From Magicicada septendecula (Eukaryota > Arthropoda > Insecta > Hemiptera > Cicadidae), in contig CM068367.1 of the NCBI GenBank assembly GCA_034769895.1, positions 111,522,654-111,586,653 of the forward strand: a DNA stretch of 64,000 nucleotides, given 5' to 3'. Positions 45,385 to 55,668 of this stretch are shown piece after piece (position 1 is the stretch's first letter; every line of letters starts with the position of its first letter). The notes below the pieces were generated by a model. That model was not told where the DNA came from. It saw nothing but the letters and a program-made list of their open reading frames with translations, and searched no databases. The position numbers and the translations under genes were made by a program.

Positions 45385-46202
45385 TTCTAGCCCAGTGGTT
45401 CCCAAACTTTTCAGTCCGCGGGCCCCCCCCCAAATAATTTAAAAATTCACGGACCCCGTCTGACTTCTGAAATAAAACAAACAGTGAATATGATAGAAAC
45501 CTATCATATAATGTGACAAAATAAATATGATATTTTAATTTAAATGTATTACAATCAAAATTCTCCTAATTTGTAAAATTATAATATTAATGATATCAAA
45601 GATAGTTTAACGTGAACAATAAAGCTCCTTTTGCACAATTAGCTCTTTAATATTGGGTTTCATGTCTGATAATTTCAATATTAAATAACTCTCTACATTA
45701 AGTTTATTTCTTAGCTTTGACTTTAAGCACGTGAGCAGGGAGACTGCAGTTTAACACAGATAAGTAGAGGAAAACACAGTTAAACACTTCAAAGCTCTTT
45801 TTCCGACTTCAGGATAGTCAGTCATTACATATAACCAGAATTCAGCTAATTGTAATATTGAGAAAACTAATTTTAAAGTTATGCCAATGAATCTTCTTCT
45901 TGTACTGTAAGAAAGAGGTCTAGTCTGTTCGGCGGACAAACAGATCTACTACACGACATGATTTAAAGACATTATTAAAGACGTTAGATTAAATTTACTT
46001 TTACAATTACAAGTAGTTTGAAACAAAGAAAAATATACTGGAGTCTTCTACAAATTGTTTTAAAATTCTGAAATTTAGATTTAGATTTTAAAGCATAAAA
46101 AATCAGAGAAAATTACGGTATATTCTATTTTTTTCTTAAAAGTGTCTGCGGACCCCCTGAAACATTGTCGCGGACCCCACTTTGGGAACAACTATTCTAG
46201 CC
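45385..46202 (-). mobile_element. hAT transposon remnant with 8-bp TSD
   Basis: TTCTAGCC at 45385-45392 and 46195-46202 flanks an 802-bp element (45393-46194). Its ends are CAGTGGTTCCCAAA and, inverted, TAGTTGTTCCCAAA. Repeated GCGGACCCC motifs lie near both ends. The CAGTGGTTCCCAAA end and 8-bp duplication are hAT signatures. The inside keeps only the end of a transposase gene. Confidence 0.9.
45605..45939 (-). pseudogene. hAT transposase C-terminal dimerisation domain remnant
   Basis: The minus strand reads EFWLYVMTDYPEVGKRALKC, then LTVFSSTYLC; after one frameshift it continues AVSLLTCLKSKLRNKLNVES, then LILKLSDMKPNIKELIVQKE. These are the order and sequence of the hAT C-terminal domain (FWxxxxxxYPxLxxxALxxLxPFxTTYLCExGFSxLxxIKxKxRxxLxxE, followed by LRxxLxxIxPxI). 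The rest of the transposase is absent. Non-functional. Confidence 0.85.
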
Positions 46203-47080
46203 TATTGTCTGAAGAAGTTAATTTGTGTCGACAAACTAAAAGTATCACCATCACCCCACACAAGAGTAAGAGGACATAGGAGGACAGTGAACCGATTGAT
46301 CTTCGGTGTCAAAACGGATCGAAATGAAACAGCCACAACGAGGAGCGTCCAGAAAATAAATACCGTTTGTCTATTTAAAAAGTAAACAACTGAAAAAAAA
46401 AATTATTTTATGAATATCTTAATATTATTTACTGTATATTATAATTTTGTAATTATAAGTTGTCTACAGTTGTGTCTTAAATATAGAAGATATCAGTGCA
46501 AGAATTCCTATTAGCATTTCTGTTGCTGCAGTTATTTTTGTCGTAATCAAATTGTTACTTATAATAGTTACTGCTTTAGTAATTAACGTTTCCAGCATTA
46601 TTACTGCCATTGTTGTGATCAGAATTAGTGGTTGCGGCGTAGCCGCGAATAACAATAGTTATTAACAACAACTATCCCGCAGTTCATTTAGTCTGAGATT
46701 AAGTTTATCTTGGCAAAGTTCGAAGGGGTCCATTGTCTTGGCGAAGCTCTCTCGGCCTCTGCGAGCAAACCGTTCGTTCTTAAGTTCTGTTTACCAAATT
46801 GTGGACATAGTGGTGCCCCTGTCTAGCCTTACTCGAGCATCTTGATAAGTTCACATCCTCGAGTCCATCACAGCCAATTTCAATATCGATCTCTCAATTA
46901 TAGACCTATACCGCTATTAAGGATACTCATAAGGTATGACTGATTTGTCTTCAGTTAGTGCACATATGAGTTAATAAAAGAAAAATTTTGACGGCTTATT
47001 TTGTTTAAGGTTTGCTTTTTTGATCATTTTTGGTCTTAATTCCCGATACGATCAAAAAGTAACAAAAAAAAGAATATATC
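46203..47080. other. unassigned stretch
   Basis: Mixed composition, no supported gene or transposon. Confidence 0.3.
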
Positions 47081-47083
47081 TAG

Positions 47084-47798
47084 TAAGGGCCTTATTATAC
47101 TGGGCCACTCGAGTAGCTCGCGCGCGCGACAGCTTCAGACGCTCAGACAAGCCATTCTTAGCAATACACGTAACCATATGGAGCTTATTATACTGGGCCA
47201 CCGCGGAAGCTAGGGGTGGCATCTATCGAGCGAGCTAGCCACTCCAGACGGCCACCCACGCTACCGGTGGCTCACCCACGCGTCTGTCGCGCCGGTAGCG
47301 GGCCGTTGTTTCTTGTGGAGCTTATTATACTGGGCCACTGACGCGCGCCACAGTCACGTCCTCACCCTCGACCTTGACTCACTATTCCCTTACAAGCTCT
47401 CGTTCACAATGCCGAACTTTTTTCTAAAAGTTCGTCTAACGAATGTTTGGACATTCTGAAATACCCAAAAAACTTTTTCCTAAAAGCTCGTCAAACGAAT
47501 GTTTCGACATTCTAAAATACTTCTTGTCGTCATAAAGAGTGTAAAAGACTCCTTTAGAGCGTCTTTCTAATAGCAACGGATGGACATCAATCGCCTTGTT
47601 TCGTCTTTCGTTTCAATCGTTTTGTTTCCTTCTTTTTAGTAAGAGAAGCAGACAAAGTTCAGTCTTCTTCACTTGACGACGACATCTCACATACTGATTG
47701 AAGTAGTAGCCAACGCAGGCCACAGAGGTGGTTTACCCTGGTGTCTAGTCTGTCGCGCTCGCGAGCTACTCGAGTGGCCCAGTATAATAAGGCCCTAA
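47084..47798. mobile_element. PIF/Harbinger-type MITE
   Basis: A 709-bp element (47087-47795) flanked by TAA (47084-47086 and 47796-47798). Its terminal inverted repeats are about 46 bp with one mismatch and begin GGGCCTTATTATACTGGGCC. A 3-bp TWA duplication is the mark of PIF/Harbinger elements. The terminal motif CTTATTATACTGGGCCAC occurs twice more inside the left third (47184 and 47321). GC-rich and CpG-rich, with no transposase frame. Confidence 0.85.
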
Positions 47799-48339
47799 CG
47801 GATGATACGTAATGCTGGCCACACACTGCCTTCGTTTATTTCATACGGTTTACACAAACAACCTGTGTGCTTTCCTCTACACAGCTGTTTAAAAATTACT
47901 CTATTATTATTGATGAAACTCGGTTTGTTTATTTCGTTCATTCTTCAGAGTGTTCCAACATTTCACAGATTAAAACAGGTCTTCTGTTTGTTTAGTGTTT
48001 CTCTCGAAAGTTTCTGTTACTTATAAATTCGATCTTTGTCCTCTTCACAACTTATAACAAACCATATATATTATTTAAAGGGTTCTTATCTTTTGATTAT
48101 TAACGACAATTCTTGTTCTCACCGGATATTTTCTCATAAACACCATAGCCTTGATATTTTTATATTAACATTGTTAAATTATAAACAACACTCTACTTTT
48201 GTAGTTTGTAAGTAGCCAGTTACAATTTATCTTCACTATCCTGGATTATAGCTTGGTCAGTGGGAAAAAACAAAGTATTTTGAAACTCATGTTGATTCCT
48301 TTGTATTTCTTTTTCTTAGTCATCTCCATTCTCTCGTCA

Positions 48340-49530
48340 CATCATTTATATATGGATAGTGAACAATATAGATGATGAGGTGATAAAACGTACGTCTTTC
48401 CTACATTTTGATTTGTTCTAGTAAGCCAGTAGGCCTGTCTTGCACATGCCCGTAGTACCGATGACAATTCTGTACATAAATCCGACGTATCGGCTGGATT
48501 CCAGATGATATATGCAGAGCCAAGAATGTGTGTCTTGCGAAAGGGAACCAGGGTTACCTTCTCCCTGGAAGTAATCGTACAACGTACGCCAACGAATACG
48601 AGGGTTCTCGTCCCTGACAAGTAGCTGTGGTGATCCCGTTCTTTGGGGCGCTGCGCAAGTAATTTATTTTAGGCAACGGTAACCCGTTCTGGAGTGACAC
48701 AATTGTGCTTACCGCTGGGGAAACTGGGAGGACCACAAAAGGTCCTCGGAGATACAGAAGCAAGCAACGCCCATTGCAAGTGGCGTTTCGCGGACCAATG
48801 ATCCCACCCAGACACATCCTGCTCTTCGAGGCGTGGGAGGGGTACCCCGACGCTGATGTCCGGAATATGTGTATGCTGCCGCGCGAACGATAATCAGGGA
48901 AATCTAGGATATACAGTGGTGTAGTACCACAACTGTGCCTATCACTGGCGTATCCTAGTAGCAGTGCGGCACGGACGCGGGGTTTCCAACGTACCTGAAA
49001 CTATCTGTGTGGATCTATAATGTTAGTTCCATCACGTTCATTCAAGCATAATTAACCCTAGTAGCGCATTGATATCCTGCCTTGATCGTACTCTCCTCCT
49101 TCGGCAGAGTGGCGTCCGTGGCAGTCAGTGTAGCTATGTTGCGTGGCGACCGAGGAGGTGGGGTTCATACTCGCTCGGCGGCGCAACCCCCTCCCCTGGG
49201 CAGGAAGGTTGAAGACAAGCCTTAGACCTCCGATCTCGTTTCCTGGTGGGTGTCGCTCTGGGCTTGGGCGATAGTCACATGTCCACGCAATGTATCCAAA
49301 AATAGTATCACTGGATCGTGAACCGGGCCTGCCGGGGTCCTGTCGCCCGGCGCGGCATTCACGAGTTGAATGGTTTAGTGATGGCTGGCATGTTTCACTC
49401 TCGTTAGTGATAGATTCGTCCCTGACGCCTTTCGTGGTGGTTATGGGGATAGTAATGACAGCGCAAACACTTAGTTGCACCACTCCTGTGTCTAATGTGA
49501 CTGCCAACCCGACCACAAAGATAATTTTTT
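48340..49530. other. GC-richer unidentified island
   Basis: Distinctly richer in G, C and CpG than its surroundings. Frames of 92 codons (48342-48620, minus), 62 (48705-48893, plus) and 152 (49058-49516, minus) are open. The longest is Arg/Gly/Ser/Pro-rich (RAGRQDPGRPGSRSSD) and reads like translated GC-rich non-coding DNA. No domain, tRNA or rRNA motif was recognised. It may be part of an unknown repeat or an old retrocopy. Confidence 0.3.
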
Positions 49531-49578
49531 AAGTACCCTCCTCACGGGTAAACTCTGTTTACGAGTTTATTCGGATCG

Positions 49579-49690
49579 CTTCTTCTTCTTCTTCTTCTTC
49601 TTCTTCTTCTTCTTCTTCTTCTTCTTCTTCTTCTTCTTCTTCTTCTTCTTCTTCTTCTTCTTCTTCTTCTTCTTCTTCTTCTTCTTCTTC
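49579..49690. repeat. (CTT)n microsatellite
   Basis: About 37 uninterrupted CTT units, equal to (AAG)n on the minus strand. Confidence 0.97.
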
Positions 49691-50040
49691 AGTACAGCTG
49701 AGAAACCTGTTAACTGTATAATAAATACTATCCTAATATAAATGTGGTGTAAGCTTTGCATTCAATTTGTAAAGGCTATTGTTTTGATTTGAAAATGAAA
49801 CACAAAGTAATGTTGAAGAAATTTTAATTACGCGGACAAATTGCTATTTTTATTTAGTTAACGAAAATAGTGACAGCATTATCAAACTGGCTATTGTAAA
49901 ACACACTGTTGCGACCAACCTTTCTATCACCTTCGAATAACGATTTTAAACTCTAACAGAACATTAATATTATCGGTGATCAGTTATTATCGGATTGTGT
50001 TTTGGGGCAAACGTTAACAACGATGAATGCTCGCGTTAAC

Positions 50041-50220
<180 letters not shown>

Positions 50221-50429
50221 GTATAGAGAATTAAAGCATTACAGCATTGTTCCATTATAACATTACACAATTAACATGTTGATGCACTGACACGCATGGG
50301 CGCACGCATGCGCGCTCTCCGCCCAAACACACAACACAGAATTACTGTCCGAATTAATTACGTATGTATAAGTAAGCAACCGCCGAGTGTATATGTCATA
50401 ATTAATTTAAAAGGCAGTTGCGGACCAAA

Positions 50430-50650
50430 CTACCTGTGCGATAAATGTTGTTGGTCCATATATCTTTTCTAACACCTCTAGTTCAAATATTCGAAGTAGG
50501 TGTTCGTCATTATCTGTCATGGCCCGTGCCTCACTACCATTAGCTAATATTGGCCTTATTAAGGTTTTTTATAAGGTCAACTTTGTTTCTCGATCTATCA
50601 GTTTAGATGTCATTCATTTTTTGTATCCGTAGTAGCAGCAAATGGCCTTT
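50430..50650 (-). pseudogene. LINE reverse transcriptase fragment
   Basis: The minus strand reads RETKLTL, KTLIRPILANGSEARAMTDN and DEHLLRIFELEVLEKIYGP. These match the post-palm segment of LINE proteins (xxTKxxLYKTLIRPVLxYGSExWxMTxxDExxLxxFERxxLRxIYGP). One stop interrupts it. Short, old fragment. Confidence 0.7.
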
Positions 50651-50740
50651 TGTATACGTGATTTAATTTTGGAACTCATCTTGTTGGTCTTGTTGACGTA
50701 TAAACACAGTATTGCTTACCATGTTTTAACCAACAGTATT

Positions 50741-51002
50741 GCTTCTTCTTCTTCTTCTCCTTCTTCTGCATCTCACGCAGTAGGCATTTTACCTGTTCCG
50801 TCTTCACAGAGTATCTCTCCATCTCACTCTCGGTCTTCCTATATCAATTGTACCAAAGGGTCACTATCGAAACGCAACCTTAGGTCCATCCCCCATTCTG
50901 TCCAGATGGTGTAACTATTCCCTGCGATATGTCTGGATTTTATCATTTATGGAGAATACTTGGAGCCCCACATTTGATCTACTATAGAGAACCCTATGTA
51001 GA
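50741..51002 (-). mobile_element. RTE-like LINE 3' fragment with 12-bp TSD
   Basis: ACAGTATTGCTT occurs on the left at 50733-50744 and on the right at about 51003-51014. Between them the minus strand ends in a GAAGAAGAAG tail and encodes CEDGTGKMPTA-like tail sequence preceded by WTEWGMDLRLRF. A third ACAGTATTGCTT lies at 50706, so the exact duplication is uncertain. Confidence 0.55.
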
Positions 51003-51750
51003 CAGTATTGCTTAAATAACGTTTTAAGAAGATATCGAGAAATTAAATAATTATCATTATCATTTTTAAACGTTTTGTAGCTGAGATTTTGTAATAGTAC
51101 TCGTATATAACAATCCACCGTTTGAAACATAAAACAAAAAACATTATTGCCAGTGGGGAAAGAATTATTGAACATTTTAGCGCAGACATTTTGGATGGCG
51201 GTCCTCACTTCTATGAGCTGTTGGAGGGGGTCAAAGATCTTGGAGGTGATGTATTTCTAAATGATAACTATTTTTCAAACTGAATGCTAGATATTGGAGC
51301 ATTACGTATTATTTTATGAATGATGCCAACTTTATAACGTTAAAATTGAATACGATGCAATTTTACGGGGATTAATTCATATGTCATAGATATCAAATAT
51401 AAATCTGTAAAAAACGATGTTAAGTAAATGCAGTTAAAAGATACCAGGGCGGTATTTGTTCAAAAGGAACAAAAACTTGAGTTAGCGCCTGCCAGACGGC
51501 CAGAAAGTACAAAAACTCACGTAGAAGGCTGGTTATCAAAAAATGTATTATACTTAGAAACTAGCAAAAAATAGGTGAAAGCTGGTGAATTTTAAGTGCT
51601 TTCAACAATAAAATACCGTTATATAAGACAGAGAGCATAGACAGAGAGATTCGAGTGACGCGTCCTTCCCACTATTTACACACGCGCTGTTGGGGTGCCG
51701 AATGGAGTAAAGCGTAATTTTTTTTAGCGGGTGAATTCTCGGGGTAGATT
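51003..51750. other. AT-rich stretch, nothing recognised
   Basis: No gene or repeat family supported. Confidence 0.3.
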
Positions 51751-51769
51751 GGGTAAATTTGTATTTCGC

Positions 51770-52500
51770 GGTACGTGAAACCAATCAGAGTGTATTTTGT
51801 AAATATTTGGTGAGGGTAGTTTTAAGTCGGGTATAAAAAACGTAGTTGGAAAAAGTTCAGACAGTCTGCGGAGATACTACATTTATTTAGACTCGTAACC
51901 GGTGTGTTAAGGAATTATTATTTTAGTTAGTTGATAAATTAAACAGATAATATTCGCAAACGTAGCAAATTGTATACAGTGAAGTTATCAAAACAGTAAA
52001 ACTAACAGTCTTATTTGAATCACCGAAGTAATAGAAATTCATGAAAGTAAATTGTTGAAGAAGTTACAAACAGTAATCATTATTCGAATAAAGTATTAAG
52101 TATTAATCGAAGCAATCATAATTCGTCTGGAATTGAATCGTAGTTCGACGTGTAAAGTTACGGTGAGCTGAGAAATTCTATAGCGGAACTTGTCGTGTAC
52201 TAATTAATCCGACGGTATCAGCCTATCGTGTCCGTGTTGGAAGCACTTATATCCAATAACTTATATACTATGTGTAAGAAAATATTGTGTAACACGTCAC
52301 CGTTGTATTCTCACTAAATCATAAAAGGTGAATTGTGTCTAGTGCATGTGAAACTAGTGTATATAAAGTTAAAGAATGAACGAGGGCGACTGACGGGGAT
52401 CTACATAGCAGCAGTGGACCGTAGAATCACAGGACCGACGACGTTTGAGGAGACACTCTGCACCGTAAATACGGAATTCAACAAACAAGTAAAAATTATA
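51770..52500 (+). repeat. promoter-like leader resembling the 11-15 kb units
   Basis: Contains CCAATCAG (51782), GGTATAAAAAACG (51831), GTTCAGACAGTCTGCGG (51857), a long AT-rich leader, a GC-richer purine block near 52385-52460 with ATCACAGGAC, and AACAAGTAAAAATT near 52485. Unit 1 at 12.5 kb has ATCACAGGAC and AGTAAAAATT in the same order, and units 2-3 have the CAACAAGTAAAA motif. It looks like the same kind of element, or a promoter plus first exon of one. No protein is recognised. Confidence 0.4.
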
Positions 52501-54170
52501 TGAACATTCATTTTAATATTGTAATTAAAGTTCAATTCTTTTGGTAACTCAAACAGTTAAAAAGAATCCACAATTAAAAAAGAGTATAATCATAAGAAAT
52601 TGAATATTGATATTAGTAATGTAATCTTTAAATTCAAGAAGAGTATTAAACGTACAATTTGTCACATTTATATTTGTTTATTAATTATTACACCCTGAGA
52701 TTAATTATAAGAGTCGCTACCCCAAAGTAAGAGATAAGTTCAATAGTTGAATACCAACAATTAGACATATATAACTAGATCGAGTACCCTAAAGATAGAA
52801 TAAGTGAAATATAAGATAACTTATAACATAAAGTCAGTAGTTATCACACTGATGTTATTTAATATTTAGAAGTAACCCTTGCTTTGAGAGCATAGTTGTA
52901 GTATTTGGCACTACAACGTAAAACTTAATATTAAGGAATATTCAACACTTAGTCTTGCTTTGCGAGGTGTAGTAACATATTTTATGCCTAACTTCATAAG
53001 AATAAGAACACACGCGCATGCTCGTGCACTAGCACACATGTATGACGTTTCTCAGTAGAACACTTAGTTATGAGTCTACGTATAAAATATTCAAACAAAA
53101 ATGCCCATGTTCGTCACAGGTGCCCATAAGCTTTTACAAGCGCCATAAAGATTCTTTCCACTTTGTAAATCGGTGTGTAGCTTTCCTATGTGACGTGCGC
53201 TTATGTCCTCCAGCGTATCATGAATCGGACAACAGCCTAACGACAGTAGAGAAGAGTCTGCCGAACTTTACAACAAAATAAGCGGAAACACACGAGAAGG
53301 AATAAAAAATTCAACCGAAAACTTTCTATATTATAACGAATACTTCAAAGAATGCCTCGAACCAGATCCTTCATGAAGAACTCGTCAGGGACATAATTAA
53401 AATGCATGCCAAAAGAAACAATTACTGTTAAGTGTGGGTGAGATGCAAGCGAAATCGGGGATACTGCTGATACCGACCTCCGGCTTGGCACAACCAATTA
53501 TCCAATACCACAAATGAAACAAACAGGAAAAATCCAATCCACCTTCCCACGAACATGAGCTGAGATCTCATCCAAAGACACACACTTTGATGTATCGCAG
53601 AGTTAATGAGTTTATATCCAAGTACGTGGTTGCAATGTATGCCCTTGTTGTCCAGCGGAGAACATGAAAAGGTAATGTTAGCAACAGTATCTAACCGCTC
53701 AAATCCACAGGCTCCTCAAATTCGGACTCAGAAGACCGCAATACGAAAGCTGACCTTTCCTCGTCGAGGAAATGGCTTGCTTATCCGACTCTACACTCCC
53801 TCTTTAATCCAATGCAGCAGGCCCAATCGGGGCGAAGTGCGGTGGTTATCTCCCAAACCACCTTGAAGTAGGAAGGTAAGAGACTCTGATAAGAGACTCT
53901 GACCTGTTCCCTGGACGCCGAACCCCCCACCTTTTAGAGTGCTAGAAGATGCAATAAGCAAATCACATTCATGAAAGGCACTTCATTATGAAACTAATTG
54001 TCCAACAGTTTCACAATAGAAAGAAGACTTAAGAAAAACGGGCAGTTACCTGGTTTCATGAATTATGGTGACCACTGTAGATGGACAGTTCCACTTTTCA
54101 AGATATGTTGTACATGCTAGTTACTCTTTATTTATCTTTGAATAATCTGTCAATTTAAATATATATATAT
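52500..54170. other. unassigned stretch before the Gypsy element
   Basis: AT-rich with a somewhat GC-richer part from 53040 to 53950 that has two open frames of 79 and 86 codons. No motif recognised. ACACCCTGAGATTAA at 52689 echoes CACCCTGAGAT in the repeat units at 13-15 kb. Confidence 0.3.
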
Positions 54171-55586
54171 TGTAACATTACATTTGGAACAACTAATATC
54201 GTACCTGATTTAATGAAGACTTTGGTTAAGAAGCTAACAAGGAGAACAATATCTTCCAAGACGATAGTGAAGAGGAACGACTAACAATTTTAGACTGACT
54301 AGTAAGACAACTGACCGTACCCAAATTAATGATTATGGCTAAGTGATGCAAAATATCTTCAACCCCAATTATGACATGAACTTTCAGTAATGACCAAACA
54401 AAGAATTATAAAGACAAACGGCTTATGAACCAGTACTATAAAGAAACAAATGGTTTCATTTAATGTATCATAATATCTAGATAATCAAAATACAAATTCA
54501 TGGATAACAGGCCCAAACATGTAATATTATGTAAAAGAAATATTAGTAAATAATTAAGTTAATTGATGTAATGAAAATACAAATACACCTGATTATAGAT
54601 ACTTGAACCATACAAATGATTGTCACATATAGCGTTCATAGGATTGTCCAGTAAACAACAAATTATAACTTGGTCACAATAACATTTATAACAAGAGTGA
54701 AACCCATATAAACAGTAAATGTAACAAGATTATTAGAACTGTGTGGTGAGGTGGAGCAACAGTGTTCACTTTATTGTAATTTTTGTAAGTCAGACATCAG
54801 TAAGTATACAGATGTTGAAACCCATATAAACAGTAAATGTAACATAGACAGTGTCAGAGTAATTAGTAAATTAACTGACAAAAGACCAATTAATTAGTGT
54901 AGAATTTGTTTTATAAATGTGCATATTTTATGTTTTAGCACAGTGTTTTATATCATAGTATTTGTGTTGTGTTTTTTGTATGTAGCAGGTGATACAGTTA
55001 GTTTAAAGGAATGTCAATTTAATGATATTAATTCCATTTTTTTTTACGTTGTGTTAACAAATATAACCATAGAACTGGTGTTAAACCATGGTAAATTGAT
55101 TGACAAAGCAGAATGGACTATATAAAGATGTTTTGTTAAGTGTCAAACACTTATACAGTTTGAGTAGAAAACAGTTATTTGTGCAAGGATTTGGTAAAAT
55201 CATAGCCATGTGGGCATGAATTTAACTATTAGAATAATATATCTTTTGTGTTGTTAAAATAACGTTATATGTTAAACAATTTTGATGGGTGTTAAAAGTT
55301 AATTTAATTGTTAAAGATTTTAAAACATTAAACCGTTCAACATAACACATTTACAATTACACATCGACGACTCCAGTGCGAGTTTGTCGCTACATTATTT
55401 ATCTATATTACAAGTTGACACTTCCAACGGGCGGTGTAATTCAAGTGCACACGACATTAATACAAGTAACCTATTACTAATAACATTATACGTAACGAAA
55501 AACCTGGTTACAAATAGACGAACCTGAAGTGAGGCTTCTTAACATTATAAGTAACGAAACTCTCTCTATTGTAACATATCGTTACA
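54171..55586 (+). repeat. Gypsy 5' LTR
   Basis: Starts TGTAAC and ends GTTACA. A TATA box (ACTATATAAAG) lies at about 55117-55127 and an internal direct repeat (ACCCATATAAACAGTAAATG) occurs at about 54711 and 54823. It carries a short open frame, 54919-55125, predicted to start with a hydrophobic helix (FYIIVFVLCFLYVA), which also exists in the 3' LTR. Confidence 0.85.
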
Positions 55587-55668
55587 AATTGGCGCACCAA
55601 CGTGTGAGGCGTGTAATTTAATATAAATTAAATTATTATTAATAGACAAATAAACCAAAATAAACAAG

